Of a stretch of DNA of 64,000 bases, positions 27,629 to 38,469 are shown in pieces (positions within the stretch are counted from its first letter, which is position 1; every line of letters starts with the position of its first letter). Below the pieces are notes generated by a model. That model searched no databases. It was not told the origin of the DNA and saw only the letters and a list, made by a program, of their open reading frames with translations. Both the position numbers and the translations under genes were made by a program. Location: the NCBI RefSeq assembly GCF_003061515.1, contig NZ_CP028924.1:1116001-1180000 (forward strand), written 5' to 3'. Source of the DNA: Colwellia sp. Arc7-D. Its GTDB lineage: Bacteria; Pseudomonadota; Gammaproteobacteria; Enterobacterales; Alteromonadaceae.

Positions 27629-28697
27629 GTTTGTTTTCACTGTCGCGTGCCAAAGCTTCGGCTTTTTGTTGTTGTTCGCGATATTGTTGTTTTTCTACTT
27701 TTAAGCGATTTTCTTTTTGTTCGAAAGCTTCATAAGCTTCAACTATGTGCGCTACAACAGGGTGACGTACAACATCTTTAGATTGAAAAAAGTTAAAACT
27801 AACACCTGGAATGTCGACCAATACTTCTATGGCATGACGTAAACCTGATTTTTGTCCACGTGGTAAATCGACTTGGGTTATGTCGCCAGTGATCACAGCA
27901 CGTGAGTTAAAGCCAATACGGGTTAAAAACATTTTCATTTGTTCTACTGTCGTATTTTGACTTTCATCAAGGATAATAAAGGCATCGTTTAATGTTCTAC
28001 CACGCATGTAAGCTAATGGTGCTACTTCGATAACATTACGTTCAATAAGCTTTTCAACTTTCTCAAAACCCAGCATTTCAAATAAGGCGTCGTATAAGGG
28101 ACGTAAATATGGGTCTACTTTTTGAGATAAATCACCCGGTAAAAAGCCCAGTTTTTCGCCAGCCTCTACAGCAGGACGTGTTAACAAAATACGTCTAATT
28201 TCTTGACGTTCTAATGCATCTACTGCACAAGCAACGGCTAAGTATGTTTTACCTGTACCTGCAACGCCCACACCAAAACTAATGTCGTTAGTAATAACAT
28301 TTTGAACATAGCTTTGCTGATTTTCATTGCGAGGTTTAATAATGCCGCGTTTGGTTTTTATCGTCACCATGTCGTCGTATTTAGCATCAATTTTACTTGG
28401 CGCTGCTTCTAGTGCTCCGGCATCTACAATGGCTAAATGAAGCATTTGAGGCGTAATGGTGGTTGATTTTCCTTTCACTATCTCTGTTTCAAGATATAGG
28501 TCGATCAAAAGATTTTTAACAGCATCGGTATTTAAGCTTTTACCTGTTACTTTAAACTCTTGGCTTCTGTAGCTAATTTCAACACCCATTCGACGCTCGA
28601 TGGTTTTGAGATTGTCATCCATTGGGCCACATAAGTTTGCCAAACGATTATTGTCGGCGGGAGATAATTCAAAGTTAATACTGGTATTTTTACTCAA
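27618..28697 (-). CDS. ybeZ: PhoH-like ATPase YbeZ
   Basis: A 359-aa PhoH-family P-loop ATPase with an N-terminal KH-like region, Walker [14 protein letters not shown] and Walker [13 protein letters not shown], followed by the RNA-helicase-like [15 protein letters not shown]. It partners YbeY in RNA metabolism. It overlaps ybeY and lies 84 bp after miaB, with a strong hairpin in the gap. Confidence 0.96.
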   Translation of the reverse strand: MSKNTSINFELSPADNNRLANLCGPMDDNLKTIERRMGVEISYRSQEFKVTGKSLNTDAVKNLLIDLYLETEIVKGKSTTITPQMLHLAIVDAGALEAAPSKIDAKYDDMVTIKTKRGIIKPRNENQQSYVQNVITNDISFGVGVAGTGKTYLAVACAVDALERQEIRRILLTRPAVEAGEKLGFLPGDLSQKVDPYLRPLYDALFEMLGFEKVEKLIERNVIEVAPLAYMRGRTLNDAFIILDESQNTTVEQMKMFLTRIGFNSRAVITGDITQVDLPRGQKSGLRHAIEVLVDIPGVSFNFFQSKDVVRHPVVAHIVEAYEAFEQKENRLKVEKQQYREQQQKAEALARDSENKHGE

Positions 28698-28726
28698 TTG
28701 ATATTCCTGAATGCTTGAAAACTTAG

Positions 28727-28761
28727 TTTACATGGCAAGCATTAGAGCCTTGCCATGTAAA
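28727..28761 (-). other. strong hairpin between miaB and ybeZ
   Basis: A perfect 13-bp stem (28727-28739 with 28749-28761) and 9-nt loop, in the 84-bp gap of the operon, with no T tract. It may be an RNA processing or stability element that uncouples miaB from ybeZYX-lnt. Confidence 0.6.
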
Positions 28762-28781
28762 TGCGTTTATAAATTTCTGCT

Positions 28782-30230
28782 TTAAGGGGTAAACGTTGCG
28801 ACACCAAGTTCATTCACTGCGCTATCTTTTTGCTCGCCTTGGTGATGACTGTTGGCCAAAATGTCAGCAGGGGAATGTGCAATACGTAAGCCCATTTCAC
28901 TTTCTTGACGAACGAGCTCGCCACGAAGAGAGTTGGCGTAAACATCGGTAATGTTAACATCAACAAATTGACCAATAACGTGATGTGGAGCAACAAAATT
29001 AACAATGCGATTGTTTTCAGTACGACCACGAAGCTCCATTGGATTTTTCTTAGATGGACCTTCAACTAGAATACGCTGTTCGGTATTAAGCATGTTACGT
29101 GCTATACGTAAGGCTTGTTGGCTTATACGGTCTTGTAGTATCTGCAGGCGTTGTTTTTTAATGTCATCGCTAATGTCATCAACCATATCAGCTGCAGGCG
29201 TTCCTGGTCGAGCACTGTAAATAAAGCTAAAACTTAAATCGAAATCTACAGCAGTAATTAAGTTCATTGTTGCTTCAAAGTCGTCATCAGTTTCACCAGG
29301 GAAACCAATAATAAAGTCAGATGACATACAAATATCAGGGCGCACTTTTTTCAATTTACGTATTTGAGATTTGTACTCAATAGCGGTATGGCCGCGTTTC
29401 ATTTGCGTTAAAATACGGTCTGAACCACTTTGAACAGGTAAGTGCAAGTGGCTAACAAGCTCAGGCACATCAGCATAAACATCGATAATATCATCGGTAA
29501 ATTCAATTGGATGTGATGTGGTATAACGAATACGGTCAATACCGTCAATCGTAGCTACTAAACGTAATAACTCAGAAAAACGACAGATACTACCGTCATG
29601 TGAGTCGCCACGGTAACCGTTTACGTTTTGCCCAAGTAAGTTAACTTCACGGACACCTTGCTCAGAAAGTTGAGCAATTTCATATAAAACATCGTCTAGT
29701 GGACGGCTAACTTCTTCACCACGGGTATAAGGAACAACACAGAAGGTACAATACTTACTACAGCCTTCCATGATAGACACAAAGGCTGTCGCACCATCGG
29801 CTTTTGGCTCAGGTAAGCGGTCAAATTTTTCAATTTCAGGAAAGCTCACATCAACAACATGACCTTTATTTCCGGTAACTTGTTGGATCATTTCCGGTAA
29901 ACGATGCAATGTTTGAGGACCAAAGACCATATCGACATAAGGCGCACGTTGGCGAATAGCATCACCTTCTTGCGAAGCAACACAGCCACCTACACCAATG
30001 ACAAGATCAGGGTTTTTTACTTTTAGGTTTTTCCAACGGCCTAACTGATGAAAAACTTTTTCTTGTGCTTTTTCGCGAATAGAGCAGGTGTTCAGCAAGA
30101 TAACATCAGCATCTTCTGCTTCTTCGGCTAGTTCAAAGCCATGGGTTGAGTCTAAAAGTTCTGCCATTTTCTGCGAGTCATACTCGTTCATTTGACAGCC
30201 CCAAGTTTTGATGTATAGCTTTTTACTCAT
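28782..30230 (-). CDS. miaB: tRNA-2-methylthio-N6-isopentenyladenosine synthase
   Basis: Radical-SAM methylthiotransferase that modifies A37 of tRNAs reading UNN codons. 482 aa: N-terminal UPF0004 domain with Cys12, Cys49 and Cys83 for the auxiliary cluster, radical-SAM motif Cys157-x3-Cys161-x2-Cys164 (GCSKYCTFC), and a C-terminal TRAM domain. Cysteine spacing equals E. coli MiaB. First gene of the miaB-ybeZ-ybeY-corC-lnt run. Confidence 0.97.
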   Translation of the reverse strand: MSKKLYIKTWGCQMNEYDSQKMAELLDSTHGFELAEEAEDADVILLNTCSIREKAQEKVFHQLGRWKNLKVKNPDLVIGVGGCVASQEGDAIRQRAPYVDMVFGPQTLHRLPEMIQQVTGNKGHVVDVSFPEIEKFDRLPEPKADGATAFVSIMEGCSKYCTFCVVPYTRGEEVSRPLDDVLYEIAQLSEQGVREVNLLGQNVNGYRGDSHDGSICRFSELLRLVATIDGIDRIRYTTSHPIEFTDDIIDVYADVPELVSHLHLPVQSGSDRILTQMKRGHTAIEYKSQIRKLKKVRPDICMSSDFIIGFPGETDDDFEATMNLITAVDFDLSFSFIYSARPGTPAADMVDDISDDIKKQRLQILQDRISQQALRIARNMLNTEQRILVEGPSKKNPMELRGRTENNRIVNFVAPHHVIGQFVDVNITDVYANSLRGELVRQESEMGLRIAHSPADILANSHHQGEQKDSAVNELGVATFTP

Positions 30231-30369
30231 TTATTCGCGCCTAATCTTTCTATGAATTGATTCTAGTTTTTGCTAGAGAATTTAAGGAGGCATATTTTAC
30301 TCTTTCTTTGCTTGTGATGCTAGCTTAGAAATACTCCAGTATAAAATTGTTTAATGGCCTGCTGTAAAT

Positions 30370-33231
30370 CTATTTCTTTAAAGGGATAGCAAGTATTAAT
30401 TCACTGCCGTTTGCCTGATTGTCATAAGTGTGGAAAGTACCGTTAAATTTGTTGGCTACTTGACGAATATAATACATAGCCATTTCAAAGTTAATTTTGT
30501 TGTTGAATTGGGCAAAGCTTTGTTCATTAGAGGTGATTTTCAACCAAATCTTGCCATTACTTACGTTAACGCGCACTTCAAAAACGCCACCATTATCACT
30601 GCTAATAGCGGCTAATATTGCTTCATAAACAATCCTATAAATAGCGCTTTGCAGGGCATATCGCACGTCTTGGTCTTCAACATCAAGGTGTAATGTTACT
30701 AATACATGAAATTGTCGATGAAAATAATCAGCAAGATAAGGCAAAGCGACAGTTAATGAACTTCCAGATAAACTACTTGGCGCTGCATGACTATTTTGTG
30801 TTGAAAGTTCATCTAAACACTCTCGTATCAGAGACTGGACATAAGGCATTTCTTTTTCATTAGAAATTGATTCAGCAGTTGATAGGCTTTCAGCGTTTGG
30901 AGCAATGAGTGTTTGTATTTTAATTAATTTACGACGAATTACCGATGTTGCTTGGCTTTGGCTACTAAGTTCATCATTTAATGTTTTGTGTATATTGCTA
31001 ATAGAGCGAGAACGTAAATACAAAAGCCATAAGGTTAATATTATTAAGCTGATACTGATGATGGCATAAAATATTTGGCTATTCGGGTGCCAATACCATG
31101 GGTAGGAAACATTAATATCAGTATAGGCTTTGTAATCATTCCATTGACCTAAACTATTAGTGCCCATGATCTCGATGTGATACGCGCCAGATGATAAACC
31201 CGTTAATGTTAATTGTGAGCCGTTAATATCATTCCAATAACCACCATTTATTTGGTATTTAAACTGCTTATCTTGACCGGGTCTAAAGTCTAAACTGGCA
31301 AGTTCAAAGGTCACAATATCATTTGGTGAGTCAATATCAATAACATCGCATAATAGTTTGGCTTTACCAGAAACAATCGTCTTACTGATAAAGGTTTTAA
31401 TGTCGATTTGGTCTTCAATAATCAATGGAACTTCTATAACACCACCATAATGGCTGGCATAAATTTTGTTATCCATTAGCACTGGCTTTTTAGCGAAAGT
31501 AAACTGTTCTGTATTAGTAACTAAGTTCAGTTGATAGGTATTTGGGTTAAGTCGATATAAACCTGGTCGGCCTGAAATCCATATTTCATCATTAATCAAG
31601 CTCATATAACCAAAGGTAATGTTTTTGGCGAAATGTGAGAGTAACTCACCTTTTAAGTTGAATATAAAAAAACCATCGCCTTTAGTTGAAACAAAAACTT
31701 TGTCTTTGTATTCAAGCAATGCAATGACTTTATTTTCACCGAAACTATTGATTTTAGTTACTGATTTGTCTGTGGTATCAACAATGTTAATGCCTGTTGA
31801 GGTAGCAACCCAAAGTTTATTATTCGCTAATGGCAAAGAGTCTATTACTTCTGAAGAGCTTAAGGTTTCACCTTGAATGTGATACTCAACACGCTGACTT
31901 GCAATATCAAACTTGATCACACCATTAGCATTCGTTGCTAAATATAACGCACCATCCTTATGTTTCATGGAAAGTAATAACAGATTGTTGTTTGGAAGAT
32001 TTACTTTTAAAAGCGTTTGGCTAGCACTATTAAACTGCCATAAACCGTCAAACGTAGCGATGTAAAGGTTATTGTCATCAGAATATAAATCGGTAATGAT
32101 TTTGCCATTATTACTGAATTGACTATTAATGCCTTTAGGTAAAAATTTATTGAGCTCAGAAAGTGAGTTCAGCCCTGCGCCATAACTGCCTAATACTAAG
32201 TTATTTTTATGCACGGCTAATGCGATAGCATTAAATCGCACATCAAATATTTTAGGAATGTTTTTAGCGATTGACTGAGTTATTTTTTCTACGCCACGAT
32301 TAGATAAAATCCATAAAACCCCAGTGTTATCATGAAAAGTTTTTTGCACGAAAGTTGCTAATATATTAGGGTAGTTATGTGCTATTTCAGTAAGGTTATT
32401 TAGCTTATATTGATTTATCTGCCCCTTAACGTTAGTCGTAAAAAGGCTAACACTATCGTGTGAAGGAGTAAGTGATGTAATAGCATCATTAACCAGAATA
32501 TGGTTTTTTTCTTGGTTATCAGCTAACGTGATTAACTCATTACCTTTGGCTATCAACAATATCGTTCCTGAAGTTGACATTGCGGTTATATTGCCAGCTT
32601 CAACTAGCTCTAACGTATCATCTACAACTTTGAATACCCCTTCAGATTTTGATACATAAAGGTGCTTACGGGTATGCTCAAGATTATCAATTTCGACGTT
32701 ATTTGCTATTAATTGTGTTTCCTGTGAAAGCGGATTGAATCTATAAAGCTTATTCGTCACATTGAGATAATACATGCCTTGATGTTCAAGTACTTGATGA
32801 ATATTACTTGAGTCAACATCAATCGCTAATGCTGTTGCTGCACCTGTGTTGGTATCAAATAACCATAAATGGTGAGTTTCGGTTGCCAACAGTAGTTTAT
32901 CATTGTCTATTAAATCAATGTCGTTAATCCAATTAAAAGGTAAAGGCCAATTTTTGTTATTGCTGTTAAACGTTATGCTACTTTCACTATCATGGCGAAT
33001 GAGACCGTTAGTGGTAGCCAACCAAATAAAACCTTTATTATCTTGAATGATGTCAATGCTATGAAGCGATTGGTTATTTATATGTTTTGCAGATGAAATA
33101 GCGCTAAAAAAAACGGCTATTAGCAGTAAAAGTGGTGCTAAAAAGCACCACTGAGTAAAGGTTTTTGCCGTAAAAATACTAATAGTATTACGTAACGCTA
33201 TCTGGCGCTTCTTTTGGAGGGTGACGTTCAT
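30370..33231 (-). CDS. two-component-regulator propeller sensor with degenerate kinase-like C-terminus
   Basis: About 953 aa. N-terminal membrane segment (FLAPLLLLIAVFFSA), Reg_prop beta-propeller repeats over roughly 60-650 (IIQDNKGFIWLATTNGLIRHD is a typical blade), a Y_Y_Y-like Ig domain (FKYQINGGYWNDINGS...AYHIEIMGTNS), a second membrane helix (IFYAIISISLIILTLWLLYL) and a cytosolic end resembling a histidine-kinase ATPase domain. The N-box reads YRIVYEAILAAISSD, lacking the usual Asn, and no phospho-accepting His box is seen, so it is probably a pseudokinase or a very divergent sensor. ATG 33231 is the only late Met before the membrane segment; this overlaps the upstream gene by 44 bp. 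Confidence 0.78.
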   Translation of the reverse strand: MNVTLQKKRQIALRNTISIFTAKTFTQWCFLAPLLLLIAVFFSAISSAKHINNQSLHSIDIIQDNKGFIWLATTNGLIRHDSESSITFNSNNKNWPLPFNWINDIDLIDNDKLLLATETHHLWLFDTNTGAATALAIDVDSSNIHQVLEHQGMYYLNVTNKLYRFNPLSQETQLIANNVEIDNLEHTRKHLYVSKSEGVFKVVDDTLELVEAGNITAMSTSGTILLIAKGNELITLADNQEKNHILVNDAITSLTPSHDSVSLFTTNVKGQINQYKLNNLTEIAHNYPNILATFVQKTFHDNTGVLWILSNRGVEKITQSIAKNIPKIFDVRFNAIALAVHKNNLVLGSYGAGLNSLSELNKFLPKGINSQFSNNGKIITDLYSDDNNLYIATFDGLWQFNSASQTLLKVNLPNNNLLLLSMKHKDGALYLATNANGVIKFDIASQRVEYHIQGETLSSSEVIDSLPLANNKLWVATSTGINIVDTTDKSVTKINSFGENKVIALLEYKDKVFVSTKGDGFFIFNLKGELLSHFAKNITFGYMSLINDEIWISGRPGLYRLNPNTYQLNLVTNTEQFTFAKKPVLMDNKIYASHYGGVIEVPLIIEDQIDIKTFISKTIVSGKAKLLCDVIDIDSPNDIVTFELASLDFRPGQDKQFKYQINGGYWNDINGSQLTLTGLSSGAYHIEIMGTNSLGQWNDYKAYTDINVSYPWYWHPNSQIFYAIISISLIILTLWLLYLRSRSISNIHKTLNDELSSQSQATSVIRRKLIKIQTLIAPNAESLSTAESISNEKEMPYVQSLIRECLDELSTQNSHAAPSSLSGSSLTVALPYLADYFHRQFHVLVTLHLDVEDQDVRYALQSAIYRIVYEAILAAISSDNGGVFEVRVNVSNGKIWLKITSNEQSFAQFNNKINFEMAMYYIRQVANKFNGTFHTYDNQANGSELILAIPLKK

Positions 33232-33637
33232 CGCCGCAGGCTGCAAAAACATTTGGCACTTTATCTTCAAGTTCAGGCTTTTGTACCAAGAGATAAGTTG
33301 GCTTTCTTGGGGAGCTTTCACTACGTTTAATTGCCCATGCTTTACGCACCTTATCGGCATGCTCTTTTCCATACTTTACTTCAAATGCGGTGGCGATCAT
33401 TTCAACGCCAAAATCATCCATCACCATGATGGCGTTATCATGGTAGCCACTTGTGCTATCAAAATCTATATCAACGGTTAAAATTTTATTATTGGGAAGT
33501 ACTAAATCAGCTTTGAGTTTTGAGATCACGGCACGGTCTTCGTGCGCTTTTAATTGGCTTAAGTTTGGTTTTTCGCTTAAGTCGTAAACGAGGTTAATAT
33601 CTTTGGCTATCCTGTTTTCTTTTCTCAATGTCGACAT
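33188..33637 (-). CDS. hypothetical protein overlapping the propeller sensor
   Basis: A 149-aa soluble protein, not recognised. It is rich in charged residues, with a central segment ADLVLPNNKILTVDIDFDSTSGYHDNAIMVMDDFGVEMIATAFEVKYGKE, and ends ACGDERHPPKEAPDSVT. AAGGAA precedes ATG 33637. Its last 44 bp overlap the predicted start of the propeller sensor, so the two are probably translated together. Confidence 0.75.
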   Translation of the reverse strand: MSTLRKENRIAKDINLVYDLSEKPNLSQLKAHEDRAVISKLKADLVLPNNKILTVDIDFDSTSGYHDNAIMVMDDFGVEMIATAFEVKYGKEHADKVRKAWAIKRSESSPRKPTYLLVQKPELEDKVPNVFAACGDERHPPKEAPDSVT

Positions 33638-33757
33638 AATTTATTCCTTTAGTCAGTTTTATTTTTAATTGTTTTTTTATCGAGTATTTGAATACTATAT
33701 TCAAATACTAATTTGTATTACTGGAATCATCCATCATTATTTTTTTAGGTTAATTTT

Positions 33758-34411
33758 ATGCAGTGGGTTCAAGCATTGGACGAAAAAGGGTATTGCCAAA
33801 TTGAGAACTTTTTACCAATACAGCATGCTGAACGGTTAAGAAAAAATATCATTGTTAATAACCATTTTAAAAAGTGGAATTTACTTACTACTCCATATCG
33901 CCCGTTAATGAATGTTAAGGATAGAATATCTACTACCATAATTGACAAACAAAGACATATTCAAGCGACTAAAGCATTTAATCGGCGGAAGTTTTCATTT
34001 TCTTTTTATCGTTCCAGTAATAAACATGCAAAGCAACATGGTCAAGCTTTACTGCATAAATCGGTTGGTGAAAAAGTACTGACATTATTGAAAAAACACG
34101 CTTTAGTTGAAGGTGAATTACAAGATTCGTTCTTTGCTGACTATAGAAAAGGGCAATTTATCAGCTACCACACTGACGGTAGTGCAGGGAAATACGCTTT
34201 TATTTATCAACTTTCGACTGGCTGGCAGCAAAGATTTGGTGGCCAATTAGAGCTTTATCCACAAAAAATAAAATTCTATAAGCATGTTTTATCGCCTAAA
34301 TTCAATAGTCTTACTCTTTTAAAGTTAGCACACCCAATGCCTCACAGTGTACGGTTGCTCAATAATCCTAAACATAAACATCGAATTACCATATCAGGTT
34401 GGGTAGAATAA
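33758..34411 (+). CDS. 2-oxoglutarate/Fe(II)-dependent oxygenase (prolyl-hydroxylase-like)
   Basis: A 217-aa cupin-fold oxygenase with the iron triad His138-x-Asp140 (SYHTDGS) and His196 (MPHSV), and an Arg209 in HRITISGW that would hold 2-oxoglutarate. Similar to prolyl 4-hydroxylase/PKHD-type proteins. It hydroxylates an unknown substrate. It lies 32 bp before ubiF on the same strand and is divergent from the propeller operon. Confidence 0.86.
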   Translation: MQWVQALDEKGYCQIENFLPIQHAERLRKNIIVNNHFKKWNLLTTPYRPLMNVKDRISTTIIDKQRHIQATKAFNRRKFSFSFYRSSNKHAKQHGQALLHKSVGEKVLTLLKKHALVEGELQDSFFADYRKGQFISYHTDGSAGKYAFIYQLSTGWQQRFGGQLELYPQKIKFYKHVLSPKFNSLTLLKLAHPMPHSVRLLNNPKHKHRITISGWVE

Positions 34412-34443
34412 CTTAACGTCGATAAAGTTATAAAAAAATCATT

Positions 34444-35610
34444 ATGAATCAATTTGATTGTGTAGTTGTAGGTGGTGGTATGGTGGGAGCAGCAAGTGCG
34501 CTCTCTCTTGCTGAGTTAGGGTTGAAAATCGCTATTATTGAAAAAAGTGCACCAAAGGACTTTACGCCTGAGCAAGCATTTGATCTTAGAGTGTCAGCAA
34601 TTTCAATTGCCTCAGAGCAACTCTTAAAGCAACTAGATGTCTGGCAGCAATTACAGCAATGGCGAATGTGTCCTTATGAGCGTCTTGGTGTTTGGGAGTC
34701 TGAGCAAAGCTATACAGAGTTTAATGCTACAGATATTAAACAAACCCATTTAGGGCATATAATTGAGAATAGATTAATTCAACTAACATTGTGGCAAAAG
34801 CTGCAACAACACAGCAATATTACCTTATTGTGCCCTGAAACGTTAATCAGTATTGAGCAGAGCACTACTGACGTTGAACTGACTTTATCAACTTCAATCA
34901 TAAAGGCTAAAGTAGTGATTGGTGCTGATGGTGCTAATTCTTATGTGCGAAAGCTTATGAATATTGGTACCACTGGCTGGGATTATGCCCAATCAGCGAT
35001 GTTAATTAATGTTAAGACCGATAAAGTACAGCAAAATATAACATGGCAACAGTTTTTACCCTCAGGTCCACTTGCGATGTTACCCATGCCTGGGAACTAC
35101 GCTTCATTAGTTTGTTACCATGATAAAGACGAAATAAAGCGTCTTTCAGCATTATCTGATCGTCACTTAACGCAAGAAATCATGCAACACTTTCCAGAAC
35201 GCTTAGGAAAAGTAGACGTGATCAATAAAGCAGCATTCCCGTTAACCAGAAGACATGCAAATCAATACCATAAAGGTCGTGTATTGCTTATTGGTGATGC
35301 GGCGCACACGATTAACCCAATGGCAGGGCAAGGCGTTAACTTAGGCTTTAAAGACGTTAAAGCGTTACAGCATGTTATTGCCAAAGCGATTGGTAATGGA
35401 GAGTCATGGCATGAACCACAGGTTTTAAGACGTTATCAACAACAAAGAAGAACAGATAACTTGTTAATGATGACAACAATGGATGCGCTCTATTTGTCGT
35501 TCAGTCACATTTCACCATTGGCTAAGTTGGCTAGAAATGCAGGCTTAATGATGGTTGATAAGCTACCCAATATAAAAAATAAAGCGTTAGCCTATGCATG
35601 TGGAATATAA
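34444..35610 (+). CDS. ubiF: ubiquinone biosynthesis FAD hydroxylase (UbiF-like)
   Basis: A 388-aa FAD monooxygenase of the UbiH/UbiF/VisC family: dinucleotide motif VVGGGMVGAASALSL, mid motif VIGADGANSYVRKL and second FAD motif IGDAAHTINPMAGQGVNLGFKDV. Segments such as CPYERLGVWE and WDYAQSAMLINV match E. coli UbiF (C6 hydroxylation of demethoxyubiquinol) better than UbiH. The position beside miaB and the Met/Leu/Gln tRNA operon mirrors E. coli, supporting UbiF. No clear Shine-Dalgarno. Confidence 0.85.
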   Translation: MNQFDCVVVGGGMVGAASALSLAELGLKIAIIEKSAPKDFTPEQAFDLRVSAISIASEQLLKQLDVWQQLQQWRMCPYERLGVWESEQSYTEFNATDIKQTHLGHIIENRLIQLTLWQKLQQHSNITLLCPETLISIEQSTTDVELTLSTSIIKAKVVIGADGANSYVRKLMNIGTTGWDYAQSAMLINVKTDKVQQNITWQQFLPSGPLAMLPMPGNYASLVCYHDKDEIKRLSALSDRHLTQEIMQHFPERLGKVDVINKAAFPLTRRHANQYHKGRVLLIGDAAHTINPMAGQGVNLGFKDVKALQHVIAKAIGNGESWHEPQVLRRYQQQRRTDNLLMMTTMDALYLSFSHISPLAKLARNAGLMMVDKLPNIKNKALAYACGI

Positions 35611-35901
35611 ATTCGATTTCAGTACTATTCAGCACTAAGAGCAAGTTGATTAATTATCCGCTCATTTTTAATGACTAAAATAAAAAACTACAGCGTTATA
35701 AAGTTTATAAATAGAATAACCCTTTACTAAGTTTTATACCTTTTATTGACTGATTTTTTGACATGAAAAAATAAATCACTAAATTAGTCAATTGTGTATA
35801 AGAATTTTAAAGGTTGAACAGGGTGTTTAAAGTAATAAAAGAAGTAAAACTAGTAAGGATACATAATAAAGATAAAGGAATAAATCGTAGGGTAGCCAAA
35901 A

Positions 35902-35986
<85 letters not shown>

Positions 35987-36054
35987 ATTTTCAGGTAGTA
36001 ATTTTGATAAATCAAAACTGTATAAACTAACTATAGAACATAAATAAAAGAAAG

Positions 36055-36129
36055 TGGCTGGGGTATGAGGATTTGAACCTCAGAATGACGGGATCAAAAC
36101 CCGCTGCCTTACCGCTTGGCTATACCCCA
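36055..36129 (-). tRNA. tRNA-Gln (TTG), copy 2
   Basis: 75 nt with encoded CCA; anticodon loop TTTTGAT gives TTG. Identical to the copy at 36201-36275, including a few flanking bases, a recent tandem duplication. Confidence 0.97.
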
Positions 36130-36200
36130 ACAGAATACTTCTATTTAATTAAGTTTGTAACATTGATGGACTTTCGAATAATACAGAGAGTAAAAGAAAG

Positions 36201-36275
36201 TGGCTGGGGTATGAGGATTTGAACCTCAGAATGACGGGATCAAAACCCGCTGCCTTACCGCTTGGCTATACCCCA
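36201..36275 (-). tRNA. tRNA-Gln (TTG), copy 1
   Basis: 75 nt with encoded CCA; anticodon TTG. Identical in sequence to the next copy. Third gene of the tRNA operon. Confidence 0.97.
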
Positions 36276-36326
36276 ACAATGTTACTTACTTTCTAACATA
36301 TATCATGATGATGTATGTTAGTAGAA

Positions 36327-36411
<85 letters not shown>

Positions 36412-36438
36412 ATTTCTTCTATATTACTAAGAGTAAAG

Positions 36439-36515
36439 TGGTGGCTACACCGGGATTTGAACCTGGGACCCCATCATTATGAGTGATGTGCTCTAACCAG
36501 CTGAGCTATGTAGCC
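36439..36515 (-). tRNA. tRNA-Met (CAT, elongator)
   Basis: 77 nt with encoded CCA; anticodon loop CTCATAA gives CAT. Starting GGCTACATAGCTCAG, it is very close to E. coli elongator metT. First gene of the operon, about 25 nt after the predicted transcription start. Confidence 0.97.
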
Positions 36516-36546
36516 TTTCCATCTTGCCTCTCAGCAAGTGGCGCGT

Positions 36547-36575
36547 ATTATGCAAATCTGATTGCGTTACGTCAA
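36547..36575 (-). promoter_or_regulatory. sigma-70 promoter of the tRNA operon
   Basis: Minus strand: TTGACG (36575-36570), 17-bp spacer, CATAAT (36552-36547), followed by a GC-rich discriminator (ACGCGCC), as expected for a growth-rate and stringently controlled stable-RNA promoter. Confidence 0.8.
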
Positions 36576-36721
36576 CCGTTTTTTATCAAATAAATAAGAC
36601 TTTTTGCTTGTTTGGCTATTCAATGTGCAATTTGTCGGATATATGTGCAAAAGTCACAGCAAAAGGCAAACTTATTAGTTCAATAAGACTAATAAGTTTG
36701 TGAATGTATATTTGATTAACT

Positions 36722-37075
36722 TTATTTTATGCGATCGTTTGCTACTTTTGCTAAGTGTGCTGAATTTTTCTTTATTACGGCTAAATTATCATTAACGGTT
36801 TTTACTGGTAATTTCCCTATTAAATACTCGCCAACATCTAGGGCGTTTGAAGTTGCAGAAAATGTCAGTAAGTTTTCTCCGTTACACTGAATGTTATCAA
36901 ATATTGATCTAATCGTAATATTGTTAGACTTTAAATACTTTCGTAAACGCTTCTTGTCATTAATAGCGACATATTCACAAATACGTAATGACATGTTTTC
37001 ATCAAAAGCCATACTTTGTGGTGTATAAGAAAATGCAGTAGCAAGTACTAAAGAAGTTAATAGCGTAGTTTTCAT
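36722..37075 (-). CDS. secreted DUF3718-like protein
   Basis: A 117-aa protein with a signal peptide (MKTTLLTSLVLATAFSYTPQSMA) and a small domain with paired Cys (LRICEYVA and NIQCNGENLLTFS) like DUF3718 proteins of Shewanella and Colwellia. The function is unknown; probably periplasmic. AGGAAT precedes the ATG. Single gene downstream of the tRNA promoter. Confidence 0.7.
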   Translation of the reverse strand: MKTTLLTSLVLATAFSYTPQSMAFDENMSLRICEYVAINDKKRLRKYLKSNNITIRSIFDNIQCNGENLLTFSATSNALDVGEYLIGKLPVKTVNDNLAVIKKNSAHLAKVANDRIK

Positions 37076-37293
37076 ATAATTCCTAGCATATATATTTTAT
37101 TGTATTAGAAAGTTTATCGGTAAAATTAAACTTTGCCAGTTTGATTAGTAAATGATTTATAGCTTCAAGTACTATTGGGTCTATTTTAATGTATTTGTGT
37201 TAGACAAAGTAGCCTATATGAAGCTTGCTATGCGGATTGTGCTGAATAAATATGAACAAAGATGGGAGTAATGGAAAGTGATCTTGCCAAAAT

Positions 37294-37323
37294 AAAAAAG
37301 AGAACCTAAGTTCTCTTTTTTTG
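37294..37323 (-). terminator. intrinsic terminator of ychF
   Basis: An 11-bp stem (37295-37305 with 37310-37320) with a CTAA loop and T tracts on both strands; it lies 23 bp after the ychF stop. Confidence 0.9.
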
Positions 37324-37345
37324 TTATTTAATAATGTGTTAAAGA

Positions 37346-38437
37346 CTATACATTAAAGCGGAAATGTACAACGTCACCATCTTTAACGCGGTACTCTTTA
37401 CCTTCTAAACGCCACTTTCCTGCTTCTTTTGCGCCAGACTCGCCATTAAACTCAATAAAGTCATCATAAGCAATAACTTCAGCGCGTATAAAGCCTTTTT
37501 CAAAGTCGGTATGAATAACGCCCGCAGCTTGTGGGGCAGTGGCATTTTGCTTAACTGTCCAAGCTCTTACTTCTTTTACGCCTGCGGTAAAGTAGGTTTG
37601 TAGGTGAAGCAATGAGTAACCGGCATTAATTACACGATTAAGTCCTGGTTCTTCTAAACCTAAGTCAGCCATAAATTCAACGCGGTCTTCATCATCCATT
37701 TCAGATAATTCGCTTTCGATTTCAGCACACACAGCAACAACTATCGCACCTTCTTTTTCTGCGATTGCTTGTACTTGATCTAGGTAAGGGTTATTTTCAA
37801 AACCATCGTCATTTACATTGGCAATGTACATGGTTGGTTTAATGGTTAAAAAATTTAAGTAGGCAACAGCTGCTTTTTCTTCTTTCGTTAGTTCTAAAGA
37901 GCGTACCATCTCACCATCTTCAACATGCTTTAATATTTTTTGTAATACGGGCATTTCAAACTTGGCTTCAGGATCACCGCCTTTGGCTTTTTTAGCTAAA
38001 CGAAAAATAGCACGCTCAGCGGTATCCATATCTGATAGCGCTAATTCAGTATTGATCACTTCGATATCATCTTTCGGGCTAACTTTATTAGCAACGTGAA
38101 TAATATTGTCATTGTCAAAGCAGCGTACTACGTGACCAATAGCATCAGTTTCACGAATATTCGCTAAAAATTTGTTACCTAAGCCTTCGCCTTTTGAAGC
38201 ACCAGCAACTAATCCGGCTATATCTACAAACTCCATAGTCGTAGCTAAAACTCGTTCAGGTTTTACTATGTTTGCTAAGGCATCTAGACGAGGGTCGGGC
38301 ACAGGTACAACACCTGTATTCGGCTCAATTGTACAAAAGGGGAAGTTAGCAGCTTCAATACCCGCTTTAGTTAACGCATTGAAAAGTGTTGATTTACCTA
38401 CGTTGGGCAAGCCAACAATACCACATTTAAAACCCAT
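37346..38437 (-). CDS. ychF: redox-regulated ATPase/GTPase YchF (OLA1)
   Basis: A 363-aa universally conserved P-loop protein (G1 [15 protein letters not shown]3 DIAGLV, G4 in NVND) with a coiled coil and C-terminal TGS domain ([38 protein letters not shown]). It prefers ATP and binds ribosomes. It follows pth by 32 bp, as in most gammaproteobacteria. Confidence 0.98.
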   Translation of the reverse strand: MGFKCGIVGLPNVGKSTLFNALTKAGIEAANFPFCTIEPNTGVVPVPDPRLDALANIVKPERVLATTMEFVDIAGLVAGASKGEGLGNKFLANIRETDAIGHVVRCFDNDNIIHVANKVSPKDDIEVINTELALSDMDTAERAIFRLAKKAKGGDPEAKFEMPVLQKILKHVEDGEMVRSLELTKEEKAAVAYLNFLTIKPTMYIANVNDDGFENNPYLDQVQAIAEKEGAIVVAVCAEIESELSEMDDEDRVEFMADLGLEEPGLNRVINAGYSLLHLQTYFTAGVKEVRAWTVKQNATAPQAAGVIHTDFEKGFIRAEVIAYDDFIEFNGESGAKEAGKWRLEGKEYRVKDGDVVHFRFNV

Positions 38438-38469
38438 GATGTTTACCTATTATGTTGACGCAATAATGT

